Source: JBKPCD01 sp046727175
Lineage (GTDB): Bacteria > Acidobacteriota > Vicinamibacteria > Vicinamibacterales > 2-12-FULL-66-21
Direction of reading: 5' to 3'
NCBI GenBank assembly: GCA_046727175.1
Contig: JBKPCD010000166.1
Location: forward strand, 1 to 41,914
Length of the DNA: 41,914 nt
Shown: in pieces, positions 7,587-15,825 of the stretch
Layout: each line of letters starts with the position of its first letter
How positions within the stretch are numbered: position 1 is the stretch's first letter
Notes under the pieces: model-generated
What the model was told of the DNA's origin: nothing
Databases searched by the model: none
What the model saw: only the letters and a program-made list of their open reading frames with translations
Position numbers and translations under genes: made by a program

Positions 7587-8534
7587 ATGAGTGGCGAGTC
7601 GTCTGGTGTTGGAACCTGTCCTGGTGAGAGACCGTGTAAGGGACGTCGGTCGCTGCGGTACACTCTGGCGGCCGCGCTGCTAGCATGTGGCGCCATGCCG
7701 CTCACGTCGCAGACGTGGCCCTTCCCCTGGCCCGTGGACCGCATCGCCCGTTACACCGCGCGACGCGCTTCGTCTCCCATCGTCATCGACGGCCGGCTCG
7801 ACGAGGCTGATTGGCGTGCCGCGGAACGATCGCCGCGTTTCGCTGATCTCATCGGCGGACGCCCAGGCGTCCACGACACACGTGCCGCGCTGCTGTGGGA
7901 CGACACCAGTCTGTACGTCGGGTACTGGGTCGAGGAGCCCTTCGTCGAAGCGACTCTGACCGAGCGCGACGCGCCGATCTACAAGAACAACGACGTCGAG
8001 CTGTTCATCGCCGGACGCGACGCGTACTACGAGTTCGAGATCAACGCATTCGGTACGATCTACGAGGTCTTCTTCATCTGGGAGCAAGCGTTCGAGTCGA
8101 GCGGCTATGCGCGTCGGCCGGAGTTCGATCGCTCGCGTCCGGGCGTGAGGCCGTTCAACGGTGTCGGCTTCACGCAGCATCCACGCGGCCCGCGCATCGG
8201 CTACTGGAACTGGGACATGCCCGGCCTCGAGACGGCGGTCCACGTCGACGGGACGATCAACGACAACAAGGACCGTGACCGCGGCTGGACCGTGGAGCTG
8301 CGCATCCCGTGGCGTTCGCTCGAGCCCCTGGCGATGCCAGACGGGCGCGCGCTGCCGCCGCGGGACGGCGATGAGTGGCGCATGGATTTCTCGCGGTTCA
8401 ACCAGTACAGGGAGGCGCCGCCGGCGAAGGATCCGGGCGGCTGGGCGTGGAGCCCGCACGGCATGTGGGATTCGCACATCCCGGAGCTGTTCACCCGGGT
8501 GCGCTTCTCCACCGAACCCGTCGGCCGCGAGTAG
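7587..8534 (+). CDS. CBM9-like carbohydrate-binding secreted protein
   Basis: A 315-residue exported protein with a carbohydrate-binding family 9-like fold. A hydrophobic signal stretch (YTLAAALLACGAMPLTSQ) follows a long basic leader, so the true start may be later than 7587. Family features are SPIVIDGRLDEADWRAAE near the start of the domain, ALLWDDTSLYVGYWVEEP, NNDVELFIAG, YYEFEINAFGTIYEVFF, and the C-terminal GWTVELRIPWRSL and WSPHGMWDSHIPE. Such proteins bind or help break down plant-type polysaccharides. The SGNH hydrolase gene starts 11 bases downstream, so the two probably form one transcript acting on the same glycan. Confidence 0.82.
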   Translation: MSGESSGVGTCPGERPCKGRRSLRYTLAAALLACGAMPLTSQTWPFPWPVDRIARYTARRASSPIVIDGRLDEADWRAAERSPRFADLIGGRPGVHDTRAALLWDDTSLYVGYWVEEPFVEATLTERDAPIYKNNDVELFIAGRDAYYEFEINAFGTIYEVFFIWEQAFESSGYARRPEFDRSRPGVRPFNGVGFTQHPRGPRIGYWNWDMPGLETAVHVDGTINDNKDRDRGWTVELRIPWRSLEPLAMPDGRALPPRDGDEWRMDFSRFNQYREAPPAKDPGGWAWSPHGMWDSHIPELFTRVRFSTEPVGRE

Positions 8535-8545
8535 GGGAGGATCTT

Positions 8546-9397
8546 ATGCGACGTGCGGTCGCGCCACTGCTGCTGGCGCTCGCGATCGTCAGTCCGCTGG
8601 TGGCGCAATCTGCCGCGACGACCGGACCGACGACGCGGTACTCACGACTGTACGTGTTCGGCGACAGTTACTCGGACATCGGCGCCGGGTACATCGACGG
8701 CAACGGTCCGACGGCGGTTGCGTATCTCGGCTGGCTGATGGGCCTGCAGGTCGCATCGAGCAAGGCGGCCAACGCAGCTGACAAGAGCCTGGTGTTCGCC
8801 GTGAGCGGCGCGGGTACGGGTGAAGGCGAGGGACGCCGCGTGAAGGAGGCGCTCCTCGGTTACGGGATGATGAACCAGGTGCGCGACTTCGCCGCGCGCG
8901 TGAAGTCCGGCGAGATCGCGTTCGATCCGCAGACGACGCTCTTCTTCCTCGCCGGCGGGCTCAACGACGGCCAGCGAGAGACCGCGGTCACGCTCGCCAA
9001 TCTCCGGCAGGAACTGCAGGTCCTTGGCGAACTCGGCGGGCGGCATTTCACCATTGCCCTGCTGCCGACGAAGATCCCGCAATTCGCGGCCGTCGGACTT
9101 CGACTGAACCCCGCCTACGAGCAATTCGTCCGTGCAGAGGCCGGCGCAGCAGGCCTCGATCTGTGGCTGAATCACTGGGGCGCCGCGTTCGACGAGGTGC
9201 TGGAACATCCGGCGGCGCACGGCATCCTCAACACGACGAGCGCGTGCGCCGGACGGGCGATCTTCGATCAGGATCCCACCCCGGTCGGCGATCCGGCGAC
9301 GTACTTTTTCTACCATGAGGGGCACCCCTCGACGGCGGTGCATCGAATCGTGGGGAAGAAGTTGTTCGAGGAGATTGCGGCGCGTTCTGTTCTTTGA
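8546..9397 (+). CDS. Secreted SGNH/GDSL-family hydrolase
   Basis: A 283-residue esterase or lipase-like protein with a signal peptide (PLLLALAIVSPLVA). Block I is RLYVFGDSYSDIG with nucleophile Ser41. The oxyanion block is FFLAGGLNDGQ. The C-terminal histidine block reads FFYHEGHPSTAVH, matching the HPT/HPS block of thermolabile-hemolysin-like GDSL enzymes, but the residue three before the catalytic His is His, not the usual Asp. The ATG at 8546 has GGGGAGG 5 bases upstream, and a longer in-frame opening inside the CBM9 gene is ignored. Likely removes acyl groups from carbohydrates given its CBM9 partner. Its TGA overlaps the TTG of the greB remnant. Confidence 0.82.
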   Translation: MRRAVAPLLLALAIVSPLVAQSAATTGPTTRYSRLYVFGDSYSDIGAGYIDGNGPTAVAYLGWLMGLQVASSKAANAADKSLVFAVSGAGTGEGEGRRVKEALLGYGMMNQVRDFAARVKSGEIAFDPQTTLFFLAGGLNDGQRETAVTLANLRQELQVLGELGGRHFTIALLPTKIPQFAAVGLRLNPAYEQFVRAEAGAAGLDLWLNHWGAAFDEVLEHPAAHGILNTTSACAGRAIFDQDPTPVGDPATYFFYHEGHPSTAVHRIVGKKLFEEIAARSVL

Positions 9398-9582
9398 GTG
9401 ACGAGGTCAAGAACTACATCACCCCGGGCGGGTACCGACGACTGCGCGGGGAGCTCGCACGCCTGTGGAAGGTGGAGCGGCCGCCGGTCGTCAGGACCGT
9501 GGCGTGGGCCGCGGGCAATGGCGATCGCTCGGAGAATGGCGACTACATCTACGGGAAGCGAAGGCTGCGCGAAATCGACCGG
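9394..9582 (+). pseudogene. greB: N-terminal fragment of transcript cleavage factor GreB
   Basis: GreB rescues stalled RNA polymerase by stimulating transcript cleavage and is normally about 160 residues. Here the first 63 residues match closely: NYITPGGYRRLRGELARLW, VERPPVVRTVAWAAGNGDRS and ENGDYIYGKRRLREIDR, which form the N-terminal coiled-coil arm including the acidic tip region. Homology stops abruptly at about 9582, where sequence of an unrelated acetyltransferase begins. The start is TTG 9394, overlapping the stop of the SGNH gene (TTGA). The C-terminal FKBP-like domain is absent, so the product could not work as GreB. Confidence 0.8.
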
Positions 9583-9583
9583 C

Positions 9584-9739
9584 TCGCGAGCCGTGTTTGG
9601 AGCCGGCGGCGTCGTGACGCGAGATGTCCCCGAAGCCGTATTCGCCGCAGGCAATCCGTGTCGAGAAATCCGTGCGATTCCCGCGAAATGCACGTCCGAC
9701 GAGAAGCCTCGCACGCCACACACACCGATCTCGTCATGA
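9584..9739 (+). pseudogene. C-terminal fragment of a hexapeptide-repeat O-acetyltransferase
   Basis: In a frame different from the greB piece, the sequence reads SRAVFGAGGVVTRDVPEAVF then AAGNPCREIRAI, stopping at 9739. This is the conserved end of left-handed beta-helix sugar acetyltransferases (maltose/galactoside O-acetyltransferase type: GAGSVVT-D-P---AAGNPAR-IR-I). The N-terminal helix and catalytic His region are missing. The fragment joins directly to the truncated greB at about 9583, indicating one deletion that removed the middle of a region once holding both genes. Confidence 0.75.
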
Positions 9740-9747
9740 GTAGCATT

Positions 9748-9767
9748 TCTACACAATATTGTGTAGA
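9748..9767. promoter_or_regulatory. Perfect 20-bp palindrome, probable PadR operator
   Basis: TCTACACAATATTGTGTAGA is a perfect palindrome ending 8 bases before the PadR ATG at 9776. PadR regulators bind inverted repeats with TACA/TGTA or ATGT/ACAT half sites, usually at their own promoter, so autoregulation of padR and the ADOP permease is likely. The centre is AT-only in GC-rich DNA. No classic Shine-Dalgarno sequence is visible between the palindrome and the ATG. Confidence 0.7.
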
Positions 9768-9775
9768 GTTCCTAC

Positions 9776-10135
9776 ATGATGGCCCAGAAGCCCCCGTCGC
9801 GGGTCGACCTCCTGCCGGGCACCCTCGATCTCCTGATCCTGCGAACGCTCTTACCCGAGCCGAGTCACGGCCACGCGAACGCGAAGCACATTCAACGAAC
9901 CTCCGAGAACCTGCTGCAGGTCGAAACCGGCTCGCTGTACCCCGCGCTCTATCGGCTCGAGGCGAAAGGCTGGATCGCTGCGTCCTGGGAGCTGTCCGAC
10001 AAGGGTAAGCGGGCCCGCTACTATCGGATCACCCAGAAGGGGCGGAAGCAGTTGGCCGCCGAACAGTCGAAATGGACCGCTTTCGTGCGCGCTATGGGAC
10101 TGCTCCTGCAGCCAGCCGATGAGGACGCGTCATGA
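9776..10135 (+). CDS. PadR-family transcriptional regulator
   Basis: A 119-residue winged-helix repressor. The PadR core is clear: LLPGTLDLLILRTLL, SHGHANAKHIQ, TGSLYPALYRLEAKGWI, and YYRITQKGRKQLA followed by a short helical dimerisation tail. In Acidobacteriota this compact PadR type almost always precedes an ADOP permease, as here, where its stop overlaps the permease start (ATGA at 10132-10135). ATG 9776 or the next ATG 9779 may be used. The palindrome at 9748-9767 is its probable binding site. Confidence 0.92.
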   Translation: MMAQKPPSRVDLLPGTLDLLILRTLLPEPSHGHANAKHIQRTSENLLQVETGSLYPALYRLEAKGWIAASWELSDKGKRARYYRITQKGRKQLAAEQSKWTAFVRAMGLLLQPADEDAS

Positions 10136-12885
10136 CCTCGCTCTTTCGCAAGGTGCAATGGTGGCTGCAGCGCCGACGCAAGGAGGAGGAGCTCCACGAG
10201 GAGCTGCAGTTCCATCTGGCAGAGGAGAGAGATGAACGCCAGGCCGATGGGTTGCCGGCAGACGCGGCCACATGGGCGGCGCGGCGCGACCTGGGCAACG
10301 CGACCCTCCTGCGGGAAGACGCACGCACGTTGTGGTCATGGATGCTGCTCGAGCAACTGGCGCAGGATCTCCGCTACGGCCTTCGCGGCATGTTCAAGAA
10401 CCGCATGTTCACCGGTTTGGCCGCCCTGTCGCTCGCGCTGGGAATTGGCGCCAACACTGCGATCTACAGCTTCATGGACTCGATCCTCTTGCGCTCGCTG
10501 CCCGTGGTAGATTCGGCGTCGTTAATCGTGGTGAAGTGGCATCGCGGTCCGAACAGGGATCAGTCCGTGATGCATTCCATGGACGGCCGTACTTACAGGG
10601 ATCCCTCCGGCGTCACCGCCGGGATCTTCCCGTTTCCCGCGTTCGAGCGTCTTTACGAAGCGTCGGCGCCAGTTCTGTCCGGCCTCTTCGCCCATAAGCC
10701 AGCCGGAGGCGTGAATCTGATCATCAAGGGCGAGGCCGAACGCGCCCAGGGGGAATACGTCTCCGGCGACTTCTTCCGCAGCCTCGCGGTGGTGCCGGCA
10801 GCGGGTCGCTTGATTGGTGGTGACGACGACCGTGTCGGAGCCGCACCGGTCGCGGTCTTGAGCGCTGGCTATAGCCAGCGCCGGTTCGGCGATGCCGCCA
10901 GCGCCATCGGACAGACAATTCTCATCAACAGCGTGCCCTTCACGGTGATCGGCGTTGCGCCACCAGAGTTCTTCGGGGTGGATCCCGCAGCCGCCCCGCA
11001 CGTCTATCTCCCGATGCGCGCCACCAGCCTCCCCCTGCAGCAGTTAGGTGAGCAGGCGTTTCTCGACCAGAACTACTACTGGGTCGAGATGATGGGCCGG
11101 CTGAAGACCGGCGTCGACCTTGCGCGCGCCCAGGCGGCGCTCGCGGCGCCGTTCGCGCAGTGGGTTGCCTCGACGGCGACCAACGATCGGGAGCGCGCCA
11201 ATCTTCCGGCGTTGCGACTCGAAGAGGGCGCCGCGGGACTCGACAGCTTGAGGCGCCAGTACTCGAAGCCGCTCTACGTGCTGCTGGTGATGGTGGGACT
11301 GATTCTGGCGATCGCGTGCGCGAACACGGCGAACCTGCTGCTCGCTCGTTCCGCTGCCCGCGCGCGCGAGATCGCAGTGCGCCTGAGCCTGGGCGCGGGC
11401 CGCTGGCGTGTCGTCCGCCAACTGCTCACGGAAAGCGTTTTGCTGGCGACGCTGAGTGGCGCCCTTGGGATCCTCATCGCCGTCCTCGGCATGCGCGTGC
11501 TGACGCAGTTACTTGCCAACGGCCAGGAGGAATTCACGCTTCACGCCGAACTGAACTGGCACGTGCTGCTCGTCACGCTGACGTTGTCATTGGTGTGTGG
11601 TGTGCTGTTCGGTCTGGCGCCTGCGCTGCAGTCGACCCGTCCGGCGCTGATGCCGAGGCTCAGAGATCGGTCGGTCAGCGAGTCGGGTGCGCGGCTGCGC
11701 GCAGCCCGCCCGAGCCTGACGCAGGCGTTGGTGGTGGCGCAGATCGCGACGTCGCTGCTGCTGCTGGTCGGGGCAGGTTTGTTCGCGCGGACGCTCTCGA
11801 ATCTCCAGTCGGTTTCGCTCGGGTTCAACCGCGACAACGTGCTGCTGTTCGAATTGAATGCCCCACAGGCTGGCTATCCGGAATCCCGAGTCGCCGATTT
11901 CTATTTCGATCTGCGGCGTCGCCTGAGCGAGGTACCTGGAGTGCGCGATGCGACGTTGTCGCACGCCTCGCTCATCCGGGCCGGCCGATCGTACCCGGTC
12001 ATGGTCAACGGCCAGCGGACGCAAGGCACACGAGTGCTGTGGACTGGACCTCGATTCTTCACGACGATGCAGATCCGGATCGTGCGGGGCCGGGAGATCA
12101 CAGAGAGCGATCGCCAGGGAGCTCAGCCCGTCGCGGTCGTGAGCGAGCTCTTCGCCAGGACCAACTTCGGCGATGCTGACCCGATTGGACGCCGGATAGA
12201 AATCCGCGGCAACCTGAGGGTCGGCGGCGGGCCATTCGTCCTCGAGATTGTCGGAGTCGCTGCAGCCGCCCGCTATGGCGGACTCAAGGGTGAGACTCCT
12301 CCGGTGGTGTATGTGCCCTACGCACAGCTGGCGCCTGCGCAACTGCAGCAGACGACGTACGCCCTGCGGACTGACCGCGATCCGTTGCACTACGCCGCCG
12401 TTGTGCGCCAGATTGTCCATGAGGCCGACCCGCGTGTCCCCGTGACCAATGTGAAGACCCAGGCCGCAGACATCGATCAGACGATCAATCAGGAGATCGT
12501 CTTCGCCAGACTCTGCAGTGCGTTCGCGATCCTCGCGCTGACGATTGCCTGCGTCGGCCTCTACGCCACGATGGCGTACGCAGTGGCGCGCCGCACGAGC
12601 GAGATCGGGCTTCGCTTGGCCCTCGGAGCCGGACGAGGCGCCGTGATCTGGATGATGTTGCGTGACGTCTGCGTACTCGCTGCCGTCGGATTGGCGATCG
12701 GCGCGTCCGCTGCTCTCGCGGCGTCTCGTCTCATCGAGTCGTTTCTGTTCGAGACGAAACCGAATGATCCGCGCGCGGTAGCGTTGGCCGCCGCGATTCT
12801 GCTGATCTCGGCGCTGACGGCCGGCTACGGACCGGCCCGGCGGGCGTCGCGAGTCGATCCGCTGACTGCCCTACGGCACGAATGA
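10132..12885 (+). CDS. ADOP-family duplicated MacB/FtsX-type ABC permease
   Basis: A 917-residue inner-membrane permease with two MacB_PCD/FtsX units in tandem. It opens with the ADOP leader (WWLQRRRKEEELHEELQFHL and the RRDLGN segment), then DLRYGLRGMFKNRMFTGLAA and the first membrane helix (LSLALGIGANTAIYSF). Periplasmic domains follow, then a FtsX membrane block (LLVMVGLILAIACANTANLLLAR, IAVRLSLGAGRWRVVRQLLTES). The second half repeats this with ALVVAQIATSLLLLVGAGLF and the final block IACVGLYATMAYAVARRTSE, LRLALGAGRGAV, ending DPLTALRHE. The orphan permease lacks a neighbouring ATPase, as usual for the family. Substrate unknown; export of toxic compounds or peptides is a guess from the MacB resemblance. 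Confidence 0.93.
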   Translation: MTSLFRKVQWWLQRRRKEEELHEELQFHLAEERDERQADGLPADAATWAARRDLGNATLLREDARTLWSWMLLEQLAQDLRYGLRGMFKNRMFTGLAALSLALGIGANTAIYSFMDSILLRSLPVVDSASLIVVKWHRGPNRDQSVMHSMDGRTYRDPSGVTAGIFPFPAFERLYEASAPVLSGLFAHKPAGGVNLIIKGEAERAQGEYVSGDFFRSLAVVPAAGRLIGGDDDRVGAAPVAVLSAGYSQRRFGDAASAIGQTILINSVPFTVIGVAPPEFFGVDPAAAPHVYLPMRATSLPLQQLGEQAFLDQNYYWVEMMGRLKTGVDLARAQAALAAPFAQWVASTATNDRERANLPALRLEEGAAGLDSLRRQYSKPLYVLLVMVGLILAIACANTANLLLARSAARAREIAVRLSLGAGRWRVVRQLLTESVLLATLSGALGILIAVLGMRVLTQLLANGQEEFTLHAELNWHVLLVTLTLSLVCGVLFGLAPALQSTRPALMPRLRDRSVSESGARLRAARPSLTQALVVAQIATSLLLLVGAGLFARTLSNLQSVSLGFNRDNVLLFELNAPQAGYPESRVADFYFDLRRRLSEVPGVRDATLSHASLIRAGRSYPVMVNGQRTQGTRVLWTGPRFFTTMQIRIVRGREITESDRQGAQPVAVVSELFARTNFGDADPIGRRIEIRGNLRVGGGPFVLEIVGVAAAARYGGLKGETPPVVYVPYAQLAPAQLQQTTYALRTDRDPLHYAAVVRQIVHEADPRVPVTNVKTQAADIDQTINQEIVFARLCSAFAILALTIACVGLYATMAYAVARRTSEIGLRLALGAGRGAVIWMMLRDVCVLAAVGLAIGASAALAASRLIESFLFETKPNDPRAVALAAAILLISALTAGYGPARRASRVDPLTALRHE

Positions 12886-13172
12886 GCGCTGTTGCTGCCG
12901 GATGCCTGTGCTCGTGCCCGGCTGTCCGAAACTTGTCGACAGACTTCGGACTTGTTCCTGCGGGTGAACGAGCAGAAGGCGAAGCGCTGAGGGCGTTCAG
13001 CCGTTTGACATCACGCGGCAGTCACGTGATACTGCCGGGAGCGCGCTGACAGGGCGCCACCAACCCGCGGCAAGGGAACACTCCCACCTGTTTGGTCTGA
13101 GTCGTGTGCGGTGTGCACCTTCTTTCAGCCTGGGTTCAGCGGGGCACAGGCGATTCATGAAAGGAGGTCGCA
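12886..13172. other. Intergenic region with two hairpin-forming repeats
   Basis: No gene is supported. GTCCGAA (about 12925) and TTCGGAC form a 7-bp inverted repeat around a 14-base loop that could terminate the ADOP transcript, though no U-run follows. CGGCAGT at 13016-13022 and ACTGCCG at 13031-13037 form a second repeat, a possible operator for the downstream gene. Confidence 0.4.
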
Positions 13173-14780
13173 ATGACCGCTTCCAAGTCTCTCCCAGGTC
13201 GTCCGTCTCTCGAGTCCCTCCGTAAACAGGCAAAGAAGCTCGCGCGCGACATCGCCGCCGGTGACGCCGGTGCCATCGCACGTGCGCGCCTGCAACTGCC
13301 AGGTGTTGACCTGCCCTTGACGCAGCGCAACGCACAACTCGTGATCGCGCGTGAGTACGGGTACGCGGGGTGGCAAGACCTCACCGCTGAGGTGAACAAA
13401 CGCCTCGGCCAGGGTCTGGAGTGGGCGGCAGCGCAGGCTCGACGCGTCATTCACGACAACGACGTCGAACACCTGAAGCAACTGTTGGCTGAATACCCGC
13501 CGTTACTTTCCTGGCACGGCGACGACGATGACGGCGGCCTGTTGGGATTCGCCACCGGCGCCTATGGCGACGCGGGCGACCCTGAGAGAGAACGGTGGTT
13601 CACCCGCGCGGCATCCGCAGAGCTGCTAATCGACGCCGGCGCGGTCGTGGCGCCATCGGTGTGCGAGGGCCTCCTCAGGTCCCGCGCGAGAGGGCTGCTG
13701 CAGTTGTTTCAGCGTAAGGGCCTGCTTCCGCGCAGGCTCAAATTCCTTTCGGCGCTCGGCGATCTCGACGCTGTTCGCGCCGCGCTTCATGAGAACGCTC
13801 ACGATCTGACGACCGTCACTGAAGCGTTCATCCGTGCTTGCAGCTTCGAGCACGAGGCGGTTGCGTCGCTCCTGCTCGAGCGAGTCATCGCGCTCGATGC
13901 CGAACTCGGCAAGCGCGTCGATGGTAGCGTCGGCCGCGTCGCCTTCATCAGGTACCTCATCGAAAAGGGATCGGTGGACATCGCAAACGTCAGCGCCGCC
14001 GGACTGTGGCGAGCGTTTCTCATGGGGCAGGTCATGCGCGCGCTCCACGATGGCGACTTCACTGCGTTCGTCCGCGGGTTGCAGCGTGAGCCGTGGCTGC
14101 TTGGTGAAGCCTGCGTGGGCTTTCAGGTCGGGCTCATCGCGGGGGCAGCGCTGAACGATCGCGAAGAATTCATCGTCGCCCTTCTCGACCTCGATCCCGC
14201 ACTATTGCGTCGCCAGCCGCCGCCTCCATCCCAAGCCATCGAGTTCGCGTTCACGTACGCGAACACACACCTCATTCCATTACTCACCCGCATCTGGCCA
14301 CTGCCGGACGATCTCCCGCATACGGCAGGCATGGGCAAGCTGTCACGGGTGAAGCACTGGTTCGACGAATCCGGCGCGCCTGCGCTGGGCGATCTCGACA
14401 ACCACTATCCCTACAACGACGCACGCGCGCGGGAACACCTCCAGTGGAACCCGCGCACGGCACAGCATGTGCTCGACGTGGCGCTCGCCTTTTCGGTTAT
14501 CAACCGTCACTTCGACGTCGCGGACTTCCTCCTCGAACACGGCGCAGATATCAACACCAATTGGAACTCCCATGAGCCGGCGAGCATCCTGCACCATCTG
14601 GTCTTTGAGGACAACTACGACTCGATGCGATTCCTCATCGACCGTGGCATCGACATGACCATCAAGGACTACCGCTGGAACAGTACGGCACAGGGTTGGG
14701 CGCTCTACGGCAAGAAGGACCAGAAGATGGCTCAGTGGCTGGAGGATGCGGAACGGCAGCGGGCGCAGGGAGCACGGTGA
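13173..14780 (+). CDS. Ankyrin-repeat-like cytoplasmic protein
   Basis: A 535-residue protein without signal peptide or membrane segment. The N-terminal 70 residues (LESLRKQAKKLARDIAAGD, YGYAGWQDLTAEV) match the leader found in a group of bacterial ankyrin proteins. Helical ankyrin-like repeats follow (VIHDNDVEHLKQLLAEYPP, SAELLIDAGA, ALGDLDAVRAALHE), and the clearest lie near the C-terminus (INRHFDVADFLLEHGADINT, DNYDSMRFLIDRGIDMTIKD). Ankyrin proteins usually mediate protein binding; the partner is unknown. The start at 13173 is well supported by AAAGGAGGT 6 bases upstream. Confidence 0.8.
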   Translation: MTASKSLPGRPSLESLRKQAKKLARDIAAGDAGAIARARLQLPGVDLPLTQRNAQLVIAREYGYAGWQDLTAEVNKRLGQGLEWAAAQARRVIHDNDVEHLKQLLAEYPPLLSWHGDDDDGGLLGFATGAYGDAGDPERERWFTRAASAELLIDAGAVVAPSVCEGLLRSRARGLLQLFQRKGLLPRRLKFLSALGDLDAVRAALHENAHDLTTVTEAFIRACSFEHEAVASLLLERVIALDAELGKRVDGSVGRVAFIRYLIEKGSVDIANVSAAGLWRAFLMGQVMRALHDGDFTAFVRGLQREPWLLGEACVGFQVGLIAGAALNDREEFIVALLDLDPALLRRQPPPPSQAIEFAFTYANTHLIPLLTRIWPLPDDLPHTAGMGKLSRVKHWFDESGAPALGDLDNHYPYNDARAREHLQWNPRTAQHVLDVALAFSVINRHFDVADFLLEHGADINTNWNSHEPASILHHLVFEDNYDSMRFLIDRGIDMTIKDYRWNSTAQGWALYGKKDQKMAQWLEDAERQRAQGAR

Positions 14781-14885
14781 GCACGCCCCAGGCGGAGAGG
14801 GACGTCTGGCGGTGCAGATGACCCCGTCCTCTGACGAGGCGTGGCGAGGTGGCATGCAACCGCTCCGCAAACGCAACGAGCGGTG

Positions 14886-15677
14886 CTACTCGGCGGCACC
14901 CTTCGCGTCCGGCTGAACCTGCAAGAGCGTCGTCGGCTGTACCGCGTTCTGACCAGTGAAAGGGCGATCGTGCGCGGCGATGAGCAGGACACACACGGCC
15001 ACGGCGGTCGAGAACAGTCCCATCGCCAGAGCGGCAGTCGTCCGGTTGTCGCTGTGCACCATGGCGATCGCCGCCAGTGTGCAGATCGCCTGGATCATCA
15101 GACTCATCCACTTGACCGAGTTCACTTCCGATTGGCTCAGGACGATCCGCTGGCGCCGTGCGTCCAGCGCGTTCTCGAGTGCCGCGACGATCCCCCGTTG
15201 CGCGGCCACTTGCCCTTCACCCTGAGCGGCCGCAGCCAGGGTTGTCTGCAGCGCCTGCGCCAGCGCGGTCGGGATCATGGTGAGGGTCGCGCGGCGGTGC
15301 GCCATGGCGGGCCACTCCTCCGTCTCCGCTACTTGAATGTGCTGACGGACGAGCGCGCGCAGGCGGGCTCCGGTCTCTCGCGAGAAGCTTTCGGACAGAA
15401 TGACGACGGCGCGCAGCGCGCTGGCCTCGTGATTGACGGCAGTGTGCGCTCGATCGACGTCACCCCAGGCCTGCGCTGCAAGAAATGCAACGAGCAGGCC
15501 GAAGGTGATGCCCAGCGGCGGCAGCAGCCCGGGTGAGACGCCTTTGAAGGCGCGTGCGCGGTCGCCTACGGCGAGAGACAACACAACGCAATAGATCGCG
15601 GCAGTGACGAGATACGCGCCGCCGAAGATCACGATTGCCATCAGCCATAAGGGAAGGGCGTGTATCCAGTCGCTCAT
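14886..15677 (-). CDS. DUF4239-like (bestrophin-like domain) membrane protein
   Basis: A 263-residue membrane protein of unknown function. Two N-terminal hydrophobic helices (LPLWLMAIVIFGGAYLVTAAIY; GLLPPLGITFGLLVAFLAAQAW) are followed by a long cytosolic helical segment (VDRAHTAVNHEASALRAVVI), then two C-terminal helices (MSLMIQAICTLAAIAMVH; ALAMGLFSTAVAVCVLLIAA). This order matches DUF4239/bestrophin-like proteins. The start is ATG 15677 with GAGGAGG 6 bases upstream; the same frame stays open far upstream but that part is the shadow of the divergent phosphatase gene. Assignment to DUF4239 is by pattern, not by search. Confidence 0.7.
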   Translation of the reverse strand: MSDWIHALPLWLMAIVIFGGAYLVTAAIYCVVLSLAVGDRARAFKGVSPGLLPPLGITFGLLVAFLAAQAWGDVDRAHTAVNHEASALRAVVILSESFSRETGARLRALVRQHIQVAETEEWPAMAHRRATLTMIPTALAQALQTTLAAAAQGEGQVAAQRGIVAALENALDARRQRIVLSQSEVNSVKWMSLMIQAICTLAAIAMVHSDNRTTAALAMGLFSTAVAVCVLLIAAHDRPFTGQNAVQPTTLLQVQPDAKGAAE

Positions 15678-15825
15678 GTCCGTCCTCCTCGGGATGTTTC
15701 CAGGGGTAGATGCGTACCGACCGACGCACGTTTTCGGGGCGATCGGATCAGTAGGATACGCCTGGGCGGTGCGACGCGATTGAGCGATAGCACCTGTCCC
15801 ACTGAACGTCTTACAGTGTCTCTTC

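Noticed and set aside
12925..12960. Rho-independent terminator after the ADOP gene
   Set aside because: The GTCCGAA/TTCGGAC stem has a long loop and no T-run, so it was recorded only as an inverted repeat.
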